18,804 bases of DNA from Jimgerdemannia flammicorona (GCA_003990745.1 RBNI01002338.1:1-18804), one strand, 5' to 3'. Shown: positions 10,520-18,589, counted from the stretch's first letter. Numbers and translations: made by a program. Notes: generated by a model from the sequence alone, not told the origin.

Positions 10520-10638
10520 AAAATGGCAGTGAAGTTCTTCTTGAACTTGGAGGCAAACTTGGATTCTTCAGGCTTAGTCTGGTAAGTATACCAATAGTTC
10601 CAAAGATGGCAAAGTTCTTCCTTGAACTTGGTAGCAAA
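10520..10638. repeat. 80-bp-offset direct repeat inside the LTR
   Basis: aaatggcagtgaagttcttc followed by ttgaacttggaggcaaa (from about 10521) recurs about 80 bases later as agatggcaaagttcttcc then ttgaacttggtagcaaa. It produces a repeated FA(T/S)KFK pattern in a minus-strand open frame (10743-10456), which I take as LTR sequence and not as a gene. Confidence 0.65.
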
Positions 10639-10833
10639 ATCTTCAAGCTTTATATCAGAAAGTGGACCAGAGTGGAAAGGGGACCAATGCTCAATCTTTA
10701 GAGACTTCTTTGGTATTTGTATTTCAGACTGAGGTTTATTCACTCTTGTCTCTGGGATATTTTATACATTGTGGTTACTATCTGGTTGTTATCTGGCTAA
10801 CTATACATTTGCTATTTATGGTGTATTTGAGTA

Positions 10834-10887
10834 GACAGCTACTATCTAATGGACAGCTACTGTCCAGAGGACAGCCACTGTTCACAT
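10834..10887. repeat. 18-bp tandem repeat, three copies, in the LTR U3 region
   Basis: Units start at 10834, 10852 and 10870 with gacagctactatctaatg, gacagctactgtccagag and gacagccactgttcacat. The repeat lies upstream of the candidate TATA in the sense of the element, where LTRs often carry repeated enhancer-like elements. Confidence 0.75.
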
Positions 10888-11016
10888 TATTCCCTTTTTT
10901 GGCTGTCTGGTTATTTATACATTTTTCTGTAGTAATGGTTGCTGATTACTATGGTATACTAATGTTCACATCACCTGGTTAGATTTCGAGATTGCTATGT
11001 TTTGTGGTTTGTCACA

Positions 11017-11560
11017 TCAGCCCCCACTAAAGGGTAGTCTGTCTCAGACTATTCTTTAGTCATCATTTCAATAAGCATAGGCATCTTCTGTATCTATATC
11101 TGTTCCATCATCATCTCTTTCTGTATCTGGGTTACTCCAATCTAGCTCTGGATCTTCTTTTTGTTCTTCAGGAAACAGGATGTCTACTTATTGAATAATA
11201 CTCTGAAAGGTGGTCTCATTCATCTGATGAATATCATTGAGGTAGAAGTGAGACTGCACCAGGGCTCCAACATTTCGTTTATATAAGGTGTAGATTCATT
11301 TGGCAGTTCTTGCTTCTCAGTGGGTTATACCAGCTGGTCCTCTAATGTATGGCTGTTCTTGAAGTAGTTGTCTAATATTGTAGAAGGCCTGTAGGTGGTA
11401 TATCTGTAACAATCTTTGGGCAATGGCAAGGTTCTCTTAATGCTTCTGGATCAACTATATTGGGGTTCCTTCAAGTGGCAGAACTGGGGCAAGGGAACTG
11501 GTAGGGCCTGGGATCAATGTCTGGAGGCACTGATCAATTCTTAGGCTTATAGTGTAGAGG
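11017..11560 (-). pseudogene. Gypsy pol C-terminal extension with acidic tail
   Basis: After the GPY/F module the frame continues for about 180 codons, with several TGA/TAG/TAA codons fitting Arg, Trp or Gln. It reads IYTLYKRNVGALVQSHFYL and NDIHQMNETTFQSII, then a strongly acidic tail (EEQKEDPELD, DTERDDDGTDIDTEDAY), and ends FSGG followed by TGA at 11019-11017. No chromodomain motif was recognised. The stop codon forms the first three bases of the LTR. The function of the extension is unknown; position and charge would suit a chromatin-targeting or packaging role, but this is speculation. Confidence 0.5.
11020..11033 (-). promoter_or_regulatory. Polypurine tract, primer for plus-strand DNA synthesis
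   Basis: The minus strand reads CCCTTTAGTGGGGGC immediately before the LTR start TGATGT. The GTGGGGG run next to an LTR start is the usual place for plus-strand priming in LTR elements. The tract is also the last coding part of pol. Confidence 0.65.
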
Positions 11561-12470
11561 GGAGATATAGTTTAAGACAATTGATGTGTACTGGTGTTCT
11601 CAGGGTTCATCCATCCATGCTTCTTAAATAGATGCTGGTTCCTCTGATATTGTGTACAAGATAAGATTCTTCTCATTTGGGCTCCAATTTGGCAGCAAAA
11701 TTCGTTTCAATCATGCTTCTTCAAACTAATACTTGATCTCTAATCTTGATCTCCTGATCCTTCTGTTTCTGGTTATAGTACTTCTTTTATCTTTCTTGGG
11801 CTTTGATAATCTGACCTCAGGCTTAATTATGTAACTGTTCTGCCTTCTTGAGGAGGTCTCTGAGATTCTCATGGTCAGTAGTTCTAGTTTTCTTAGCAAA
11901 CATCATTTCGAATGGCTCTGTTTGGTGGAGGCAGCAGGGGTGTTCTGAATTTTCCATAGGATCTCAGGTAAACAGAAGTCCCAATTGATAGGATTGACTT
12001 GGGCAAGTTCTTTCTTGATAGTCTGGTTCATTCTTTCTGTCATGCCATTGGTCTGAGGGTAATATGATATGGTCTATTTGAGGTAGATCTTGTGAATTCA
12101 GGCATAACTTGTGATTATGTTGTTGATAAATTCTGTGCCTTGGTCAGAGATAAGTTCTTCTGGGGGTCTATATCTGAGTGTGAGTCCATGAAGAAGGCCT
12201 ACAATAGTTAGGGCATCTGCAATTTCCATTGGGAAAGCCTTGGGCCACTTGGTTAGATGTTCCACAAATATAAGGATGTATTTGTTTCTTCTTGGTATAA
12301 CTGGTAGAGGTCCAATTACATCTATTCCCCATCTCTGAAGGATGTTGTCTGGTGGTGCAATTGGTTGCAGTAGTGCTTGATAGTTCTTTCTTCCTTAGTA
12401 CTTCTGGCAGGTGTCACATTTCTTAAGTATATTCTGGACTTATGTTCTAAGGTTGGGCCAATGTTGGTGT
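11560..12470 (-). pseudogene. Gypsy integrase: HHCC, D,D35E core and GPY/F module
   Basis: The zinc-binding part retains CAC-CAA-CAT (12469-12461) and CDTC (12418-12407) as the HHCC motif. The catalytic core has Asp in GID (codon at 12322), Asp in SDQGTEF (codon at 12145) and Glu in MTERMN (codon at 12037). The spacing is 58 and exactly 35 residues, the D,D35E signature of retroviral-type integrases. Two stops (TGA, TAG) lie between the second Asp and the Glu. Further on, FEMMFAKKTRTTDHENLRDL and a GPY/F-like module (QVLV, AAKLEPK, EESYLVHNIRGTSIYL) run to HINCLKLY near 11565. The enzyme joined element DNA to the chromosome and is now broken by stops and frame changes. Confidence 0.85.
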
Positions 12471-12611
12471 GTTGTTTGCAGCTTCTCTTCTACATTCACC
12501 TGTTCTTGATGGACTTTCTGATGTTCTTTTCAGATGAGATCTTCTTGTGCCTTGATGGTCTGAGGAGCTTCCTTTAGGGTGTAGTTCCTCAGGACACCCA
12601 TCTTCTGGTTC

Positions 12612-13080
12612 ATTGGGGCTGGTGGGAAAGTATATTAATATTGTTGTGAGCTTTCCCTACTTTGTGGATAATGGTGATTTTGTAATCCTGAAGGATAAGA
12701 ATCCAGTGGGCTAGGATTTCAGTGGGTTCCTTATAGTTGAATAGCTATTTGAGAGCTGCATAGTCTGTGATCAAGGTGAACCTTTTTCTGATAAGATAAT
12801 GCTTGAACAGAGTGACCACTCATATAACTGTAAGACATTCCAGTTTGGTGCTACCATAGTTCATCTGCTGCTGATTGGTAGCTCTGCTTGCATAAGCTAT
12901 TATATGGTATTGTTGGTCAGGTCCTTCTTGGGCTAGAACTGCTCCTAGGCTATCTTTGGAAGCATCTATATACAAGATGAATGGCTTCTGTAGATTGGGG
13001 CACACAAGGATTGGTGCTGTAGTCATGCAGTTCTTGAGTTCTTTGAAGGCTTTTTCTTATAATTCTGTCCATTTGAATGG
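12612..13080 (-). pseudogene. Gypsy RNase H domain
   Basis: The minus strand reads PFKW then FILYIDASKDSLGAVLAQ with the catalytic Asp near 12966, IIAYASRATN, and NYGSTKLECLTVI with the family Glu. After a TGA where family members have Trp, it continues LITDYAALK, a TAG, and then IIHKVGKAHNNINILSHQP, where NADALSR is usual. This is the standard Ty3/gypsy RNase H that removes RNA from the RNA-DNA hybrid. It is in the same frame as the RT active-site segment (13449-13057). Confidence 0.85.
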
Positions 13081-13960
13081 CACTCCTTTTTTGAGAAGAA
13101 TTCGGATTGGGGCAGCAATTTGGGCAAAGTCCTTGTAGTAGAATACTAGCATCAGAAATGATAGTATTTCCTTCAGGGTTTTGGGTATTGGCCAATTGTT
13201 GATCTTCTCAGTTTTCTTTGGGTTTGCATGGGTTCCTTCTTTTGAAACTATGAATCCAAGGAATTCAAGTTTCTGTTTTCCAAAGAAGCATTTCTTTGCA
13301 TTCAGTCCCAAGTGGTTTTTGTAGGTGAGCTTGAAGAATTCCTCTAGGTAGTGCAGGTGTTTCTCGAAATTTGCTGAATAGATGTTGGAATCATCCATAT
13401 ATACAATCAGGCAGTGGTGGATCAAGGGGGCATAGACTGAATTCATCATCCTCTAAAAGGTGGGAGGTATATTGCAGAGTCCAAAGGGTATTCAGAGGTA
13501 CTCAAACAGTTTTCCTAGAGTAAGAAAGGCAGTCTTTTGAATGTCCTTGGGGTCCATAGGGATCTCATGGAATCCTGTAAAGAGGTCTATACTGCTGAAG
13601 TATCTGGCATCTTATAACTGATCCAAAAGGTTATCAATTCTGAAAAAAGGATAGGCATCTTTTTGATGACTGAATTGAGTTTCCTGTAATCCACACAAAG
13701 TCTCCATCCTCTCTTCTTTGGTACAATAAGTATAGGACTGGCCCAGGGGCTGGTAGAGGGTTGGATGACTCCATTGTCTAAGAGTTCTTAAATGTGCTCC
13801 TTTTCAAATGTTTTCAAGTAATGGGGTATTCTATAGGGTTTCTGCCAGATGGGTGTTGCATTTCCTGTATTTATACTGTGGTGATATGATGGATTGTATG
13901 GCAGGTTGCTATAATCAGTGGTGAAGATATCTTGATATTTTTTGAGAAGTTCTACTAGTT
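13080..13960 (-). pseudogene. Gypsy reverse transcriptase
   Basis: From right to left on the minus strand: ELLKKYQDIF at about 13955, [58 protein letters not shown] followed by a stop and IPFGL, then IVYMDD at about 13401-13390, KCFFGKQKLEFLGFIVSKEG and LKKGVPFKW. These are the conserved Ty3/gypsy RT blocks, with the YxDD catalytic pair intact. A one-base frame change lies at about 13640 (run of T in a Pro/Phe-rich stretch), and stops fit CGA, CAG and CAA changes. The domain copied the element RNA into DNA. Confidence 0.9.
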
Positions 13961-14094
13961 GTTGCTATTGTTGAGGTGTCAATTCTTCTCCAATGTTAGT
14001 GGAAGGCTTCACTGTCTCCTGGGTCGCAGAGGGGCCTTTCCTTTCTTCTGGGACCTTTTGCCATTTCCCAATAGGTTTAGTTCATAAACTTCCC

Positions 14095-14419
14095 TATAAG
14101 TTCAGTTGAGAAAAGGCACCACATGTCCTATGATGGTTCCTTTCAGCAAGATGATGGTCTCCCAACTTTGGTTGATTGCTCAAGAGTGTACTGGATTAAT
14201 CTTGTCAGGGAATGTGTGTCCCTCTATGTCCAGGTGTGGGATATCTTTCTTAGGTTCGAAGAAAAGGTTTCTGGGATCAGGTGGTGCAAAGATTTCAAAG
14301 GTAGTTTGTTCTCTGGGCTCCAGGATAAGATTGTTGTGCAGTCTGACTGATTGTTGATATACTTGCTGGGGAACATTCCTCTTGAGATGGTTGACTTGAA
14401 GGAGATGTACTTTCTTCTT
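14095..14419 (-). pseudogene. Beta-rich linker between dUTPase and reverse transcriptase
   Basis: In frame after the dUTPase the sequence reads VHLLQVNHLKRNVPQQVYQQ, NLILEPREQTTFEIFAPP, NLFFEPK, HTFPDKINPVHS, a TGA, and then AINQSWETIILLKGTIIGHV. Alternating hydrophobic residues and the final KGTIIGHV block resemble the beta-sandwich linker found between protease and RT in many Metaviridae. The family assignment is by general resemblance only. Confidence 0.5.
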
Positions 14420-14810
14420 GTCTGAACTTCCAAATCCTTTGGCTTGTCTTGTTCCTTCAGTTAGTTCAGAGACTTCTTGTAATTGTGGGGTCTTGACCTT
14501 CATGAAGACTGCTTGAGCAATCTTCTGTTCTCTAATGATTTGGTGCTATTCTGTACTGCTGTTGTATAGGATAACCTTGATTTTACCTGTATATCCTGGG
14601 TTGATGGTTCCTCCTTCCACTGTTATTCCTTGTCTGGCAAGTCCAGACCTTGAGGTTAGTTGGATGTAAGATCCTTGGGGTGGCTGCATGGCTAATCCAG
14701 TTCTGATCATAAAGGTTTTTGCAGGCTTGATAGATTTATCCTCCAGACTGTAAAGATCATATCCTATATCCTCTGGGTGGGCTTTGGTCAGGGGTTTGGC
14801 CTTGGGGTGC
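14420..14810 (-). pseudogene. dUTPase domain embedded in gypsy pol
   Basis: All five trimeric dUTPase motifs occur in order and in one frame over about 130 residues. Motif 1 is IGYDLYS (about 14764-14747); motif 2 is SRSGLARQGITV (about 14653-14618); motif 3 is GGTINPGYTGKI (14614-14579); motif 4 is REQKIAQAVF (14533-14504); motif 5 is RQAKGFGSSD (14449-14420). Such enzymes hydrolyse dUTP to dUMP and limit uracil in newly made DNA, here during reverse transcription. The motif 3 Asp that activates water is Asn, which a G-to-A change would explain. One TAG stop lies where Gln fits (TE*HQII). The domain sits between protease and RT, unlike lentiviral dUTPases, which lie between RNase H and integrase. 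Confidence 0.88.
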
Positions 14811-15636
14811 AGCAGGGCATACTGGGCAATATCCTTACTGAGTTTGGGCTTTCCTAAGACTGAAGCTCCACTAGTGTTGAGCCTCTAAGCTCTAAGATTG
14901 AGGTGTGGCCATCTGGCTCCAGTAGAGGGGTCTTGGAGATAGTTGATTCCCCTTCTTCCTATAGGGTCTAGGACTTCTATGAAGTTGGTGATATCTTCTG
15001 CCTATCCTTGACAGGTTGCATATCTGATGAGAGCTAGGATGTCTTCTCCTAAATTATAGATCTTGAGGATCCTTCTTCCTGGCTTTTTGGTCTGGCTTTT
15101 TTGGATCTGGCTTCAGTTATCTCCTCTCTTCAAAGTATGAACTGCAACATCATGACTAAGATGGATCTTCTGATGTCTGCAGTCTTGGTAGTCTGGGTGT
15201 CTTCTATGGTTACAATATCTCATTACTCAGAAATGATGTTTCTGGTTGTTGATCTCTTGTTGTCTTGGGAATCAGTACTCATCTTGGTCATAAGTGAGTA
15301 GAAGAGTGGACAAGGGATATATTTCTGTCTAGGTGAAGAAGCCTTGTCCTCTGAATTGGCTTTGCAACTTAGTGGTCACTTCTTGGAAGGTAGTTGACTG
15401 TACAACTGTGTTTGGGGGTTCTGGTCTCTGGGGTCTCTGTCTCTCCTATTGGTCTAATAAATGGCACTGATAGCAGTAGTCTCAAGGAGAGTAAAGACCA
15501 TTTGGTGTGGACATCTTCCTAGCTGAAAAGCCTTTTCTTAGTGAGTTTCTTTCTTGGGGATAATGGTGATTATACTGGATCCTTCTTCTATATTCCAAGG
15601 ATCATTGTCTTTAGATAGCGTCCAGCAAGGATTATC
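14810..15636 (-). pseudogene. Pol linker between Cys-rich region and dUTPase, unrecognised
   Basis: Just before the dUTPase the frame reads DITNFIEVLDPIGRRGINYL, WPHLNLRA, LNTSGASVLGKPKLSKDIAQ and YALLHPKAKPLTKAHPED, which looks folded and not random. Farther right it is polar and rich in Ser, Thr, Lys and Gln with several stops and frame changes. No family is recognised. The stretch makes the protease-to-RT distance about 2.2 kb, longer than in typical gypsy elements. Confidence 0.4.
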
Positions 15637-16110
15637 TCAGGGAATGAGTTCAGAGACCTCTTCTTCTTCAGATGCTTCTTGTTCGGAAACTTCTTGGTCA
15701 GAAGTTTCTTCTTTCTCAGATGATTCTTGACCCCAAATTGCTTGTACTTCTGCAGCTTTGGTTGCAGGTATTTTTGGAACATGTCTGTATTTCTTCTTCT
15801 TCTTTCTGCACTCTGGGCAGGCTGTGCCAGGCGATTTTCTTATTCCCATGATCTTGGAGAAATGCTCAGGACACTTGTATCTCTTGAGGCAGGTAGGGCA
15901 TCCTTTGGCTTCTCCTGCAATAGCTCCAATAGTGATAGGGATAGTGTTCTTGGCCCACACATTGTCTTCTGGTCTATCATCCACCAGGTTAATTTGAGGA
16001 TTGAGTCTGGGATCATTTCCATCTTCAGATTCTTCTTCCTCCTCTAGTAGACTCCTCACTGCTGGCATATTCTTCCTGAATAGTGATCTTCTTCTTCTTT
16101 GATTACTCAT
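15637..16110 (-). pseudogene. N-terminal part of the second gypsy ORF, Cys-rich putative zinc-binding region
   Basis: An uninterrupted 157-codon frame starts with ATG at 16110, MSNQRRRRSLF, then an acidic run (LLEEEEESED). A Cys/His cluster at residues 71-101 follows: CPTC, C80, H83, CPEC, spaced C-x2-C-x5-C-x2-H-x14-C-x2-C, then a basic run (RKKKKKYRH) and a second acidic tail. It is in frame with the RT active-site segment 2.7 kb downstream, though other segments between are in other frames because of indels. The cluster could bind zinc and nucleic acid like a displaced nucleocapsid, but it does not match the CCHC knuckle. The ATG overlaps the stop of the protease frame by eight bases. Confidence 0.55.
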
Positions 16111-16483
16111 AGCTGGTCATCTAAACTCTGTACTTCTTGCCTCAATAGTCAAACTTGAGTACTTGTTGACCAATATCAATGACTGTATTCATTTCCTTCA
16201 TCCAGTTGATACCAAGAATTATGTCATAGGTGACAGCTTCTGTGACAATAGCTTTGGGAATGGAGAACTGAATGTGTCCAAGAGAGATGGTGATGTTTCA
16301 TACTTCTCCAAGGGGTTGAGTTCGGACTCCATCTATTACTATGATGCTGAGATTTGATGGTCCATCAATGGGCCATTGAAGAGTATCCATGAACAATTTG
16401 GCAATGATACAGACAGCTGCTTCTGTGTCTATGAGGATCTACATCTTTTGTTCTCTAATATCTCCATGTAGATAGGTGCTGAC
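16103..16483 (-). pseudogene. Gypsy aspartic protease, C-terminal portion (left of LINE B)
   Basis: The minus strand reads ILIDTEAAVCIIAKLF with the DTG active site changed to DTE (16429-16421), then GVRTQPLGEV, ISLGHIQFSIPKAIVTEAV, YDIILGINWM (the usual ILGxxW region) and VIDIGQQVLKFDY. The frame ends at TAA 16105-16103. The Gly-to-Glu change fits a G-to-A transition and would disable the enzyme. Internal stops fit Gln, Arg or Trp. The protease would process the gag and pol polyproteins. LINE B separates it from its upstream part at 18600. Confidence 0.8.
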
Positions 16484-16497
16484 ATATCTTTCAGCTG
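16484..16497. repeat. Target-site duplication of LINE B, left copy
   Basis: atatctttcagctg, identical to 18586-18599; both belong to gypsy sequence. Confidence 0.92.
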
Positions 16498-18508
16498 CTT
16501 TGGGGAAGGAGCAGCAGGGCTTTGTTGGGGGCAGACTTATAAGAGATGGGACTGCATGGGTTCATAGTGTGATTGAGGGGGCCTGGGCCTGTGGCCTGGA
16601 TGGAAGGTTGGTCTTTCTGGACCAGGAGAAGGCCTATGACCATGTACGGCGAGTGTGGCTGGGCAAGGTGTTGGACCAAATTGGAGTTCCCCCAAGATTT
16701 AGTGCCTCTATGTTGAGTCTGCTGGAGAGTAGTCGGGCAGCTCTAATGTATAATGGTCACCATGGGAGGGCATTTTCCTTGGGAAGAGGAGTTCCTCAGG
16801 GGGATCCTCTGTCCCCTATTCTTTATGCCCTTTCACTAGAGCCATTGATAGATAGGATTCGCCAGAAGGTGGTAGGGCTCTCTATATATGGTATAGTGTG
16901 GAAGGTGGGGGCCTTTGCTGATGATATGGTGGTTGGACTTGGGAATGTGGCAGATGTAGCGGCCCTACAGGGGACAGTGGAGTGGTATGAAGCCCACTCA
17001 GAGGCGAAGCTCAACTGGCATAAGTGTGAGACAATGGTGCTAGGGAATGGGCTGGTGGGTGGGGACGTCATTGGAACAATAGTCTCTATGGGTGAGGTGG
17101 TGTGGTATTTGGGCATCTTCCTCTCTGTATATGGTTCTGTCTTATCACAAGGGTGGTGAGAGAGCAGGGTGAACATTTGGGGGGAGGCCCTTTAAGGATG
17201 GGGAGGTCGCCATATCTCTCTAGCAGGGCGAGTATCAATTCTGAATGTTTACTGGTTCCCCAAGCTGTGGTATGTGGCATATCACCTCGACTTCCCAGCA
17301 TGGGTAGTGAAGAAGCTGATGAAGATGGCTAGGGATTGGATTTGGGCAGGGAGGAGGTCCCAGGTCAGTTGGGATACTCTTGCAAGGCCGGTAGTCAGGG
17401 GAGGTCTTGGGCTGGTGGACTTTCCTAAGAAGCTGTACTGTTTGTGAGCCTGGTGGTTGAAAAGAGCTGTGGATTTGCAGGGTGGAAGTTGGGTGCCTCT
17501 GATGCAGAAGGTATGGGAGATGTGAACATCTCCTCAGGGGTCCTCCGGCGATCTGCTCTCTTTGGTGGGGCTTAATGGAATTCAGCGGCTGCGGTTTAAG
17601 GGCTTCTGGTGGGGCATAGCTGATGGAGCACACTGAATTGACCTATGCTGGCAGGCAATGAGGGGGAGGCAGTGTGGGGGCTGAATATGTAGTATTGGGA
17701 TAGATTGCTCCTGGGGAGTGCACTACTTGCTATGTTCAATATTGGGGAGAGAGTAGAGTATCAGCAGGGCCTTGGCCAGAATCTTTGGCCAAGTGGCTGG
17801 CAGGTGGCAGGGATCAGTGAGGAGTGGGACTGGGCTGGTACATATTTGGTCTTGGAGTACAGAGGTATGGAGGTGGCTTCCCCCCAAGTTCTGGGTGTAT
17901 GGTGGAGAATGTTGTGGAGGAATGTCATACTGAATTTCCATATGGGGCATCTGATAGATGGTGGACAATTTGACTGTGAGGAGTGTTATGATGTTGGGAG
18001 AGCTGGTGGTCAGGTACAGATGCCAGAACATTGGCTAGGAGAGTGCAAGGTTTTGGGGGTCTTTTGGGCTGAGATAGGGGATTGGCTGGGTATGAGGCGT
18101 AGGCTGGTGGGGGAGGGAGATCGATGGGAGGACTTGAGATCTCGGCTCGTGGGTGGGGTGGGTAATAGTTGGCTCACTATAGGGTGGGTATTAGCAATAT
18201 GGGTAGGACTGGCGGGCCATTGGCTTTTTGTATTTGAGGAGGGCCAGCGGCTGGGGCTGGGGGAGAAGGTATTATGATGGGAAGAGCTATTGGGGGATCT
18301 GCTGACTGGGTAGTGGGTGGGTTGGGGTCCTCAGGGGGGCTGACATCGTGGTTTGGTGGTGAGGATCTGTGAGCAGAGTGGGGGGAGAGTGGAGATAGTG
18401 TTAGACAAGGTGGTCTTTCATCAGGGAGGGGTAGGGAGGGGGAGACCCCCTAGAGGGATCAAATAAGAGGTGGGATCATTGTATTTATATGGGATAGATG
18501 AGAATTAA
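16498..18508 (+). pseudogene. LINE B ORF2 fragment: reverse transcriptase to zinc-binding C-terminus
   Basis: One frame is open from 16498 to a TGA at 17157 and holds VFLDQEKAYDHV, SLGRGVPQGDPLSPILYALS and AFADDMVVG (catalytic FADD at 16914-16925, intact). The same frame continues to about 17690 with further stops, several of them TGA where Arg fits (CL*AWW, EM*TS, AH*IDLCW), and reads SLAGRVSILNVYWFPKLWYV and FPAWVVKKLMKMARDWIWAG. A frameshift near 17700 moves it to a frame open at 17705-18277, with a C-x2-C-x14-H-x3-C cluster (CEEC, H, C; 17975-18043) like the zf-RVT domain. After a TGA it ends LYLYGIDEN with TAA at 18506-18508. The endonuclease and ORF1 are missing through truncation, so it is not functional. 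Confidence 0.85.
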
Positions 18509-18512
18509 TAAA
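18507..18512 (+). terminator. AATAAA signal overlapping the LINE B ORF2 stop
   Basis: The stop TAA (18506-18508) and AATAAA (18507-18512) overlap, and the element ends about 23 bases later. This makes the 3' UTR exceptionally short. Confidence 0.6.
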
Positions 18513-18531
18513 GGGATGGAGTCCAAGTAAC

Positions 18532-18534
<3 letters not shown>

Positions 18535-18586
<52 letters not shown>
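18535..18586 (+). repeat. Poly(A) tail of LINE B
   Basis: About 52 uninterrupted A residues follow ctata. The long pure tail fits a recent insertion. Confidence 0.92.

Positions 18587-18589
<3 letters not shown>

Larger units (their letters stand above)
9822..11019 (-). repeat. 3' LTR of the gypsy element (borders inferred)
   Basis: On the minus strand the LTR begins TGATGTGACA right after the polypurine tract. The proposed left end starts tgatgt on the plus strand at 9822, so the termini would be a 6-bp inverted repeat, TGATGT...ACATCA, enclosing about 1.2 kb. A TATAAAA lies on the minus strand at 10766-10760 and an AATAAA at 10740-10735; whether these set the start and end of the RNA is uncertain because they are close together. 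The 5' LTR is not in the window, so the borders cannot be checked by comparing the two LTRs. The TGTGAC at 11016 is an alternative start. Confidence 0.6.
16498..18585 (+). mobile_element. LINE B: 5'-truncated non-LTR retrotransposon nested in the gypsy element
   Basis: The insertion starts within the RT coding sequence (LGKEQQGFV), continues to the C-terminus of ORF2, and ends in a short 3' UTR and about 50 A residues. Identical 14-bp flanks (atatctttcagctg) show target-primed insertion. Its RT and C-terminal regions align in order with LINE A, and the terminus aagtaactata plus poly(A) matches the other copies. About 22 CpG remain in 2.0 kb, far more than in its host element, so it is the youngest insertion in the window. 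The 5' truncation shows incomplete reverse transcription. Confidence 0.93.

Noticed and set aside
10456..10743. Minus-strand 95-codon frame with repeated FA(T/S)KFK
   Set aside because: It lies inside the LTR, and the repeat is nucleotide-level duplication; LTRs are normally non-coding.
10662..10982. Plus-strand hydrophobic 106-codon frame that looks like a membrane protein
   Set aside because: It is antisense to the LTR, and the hydrophobicity follows from T-rich composition.
14106..16357. Plus-strand frames at 14106-14357, 15101-15301, 15727-16047 and 16163-16357
   Set aside because: They are antisense shadows of the gypsy dUTPase, linker and protease, which have clear motifs on the minus strand.
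16491..18031. Minus-strand frames opposite LINE B, including 17235-17633 and 17723-18031
   Set aside because: They are shadows of the plus-strand ORF2, whose RT and zinc-cluster motifs are unambiguous.
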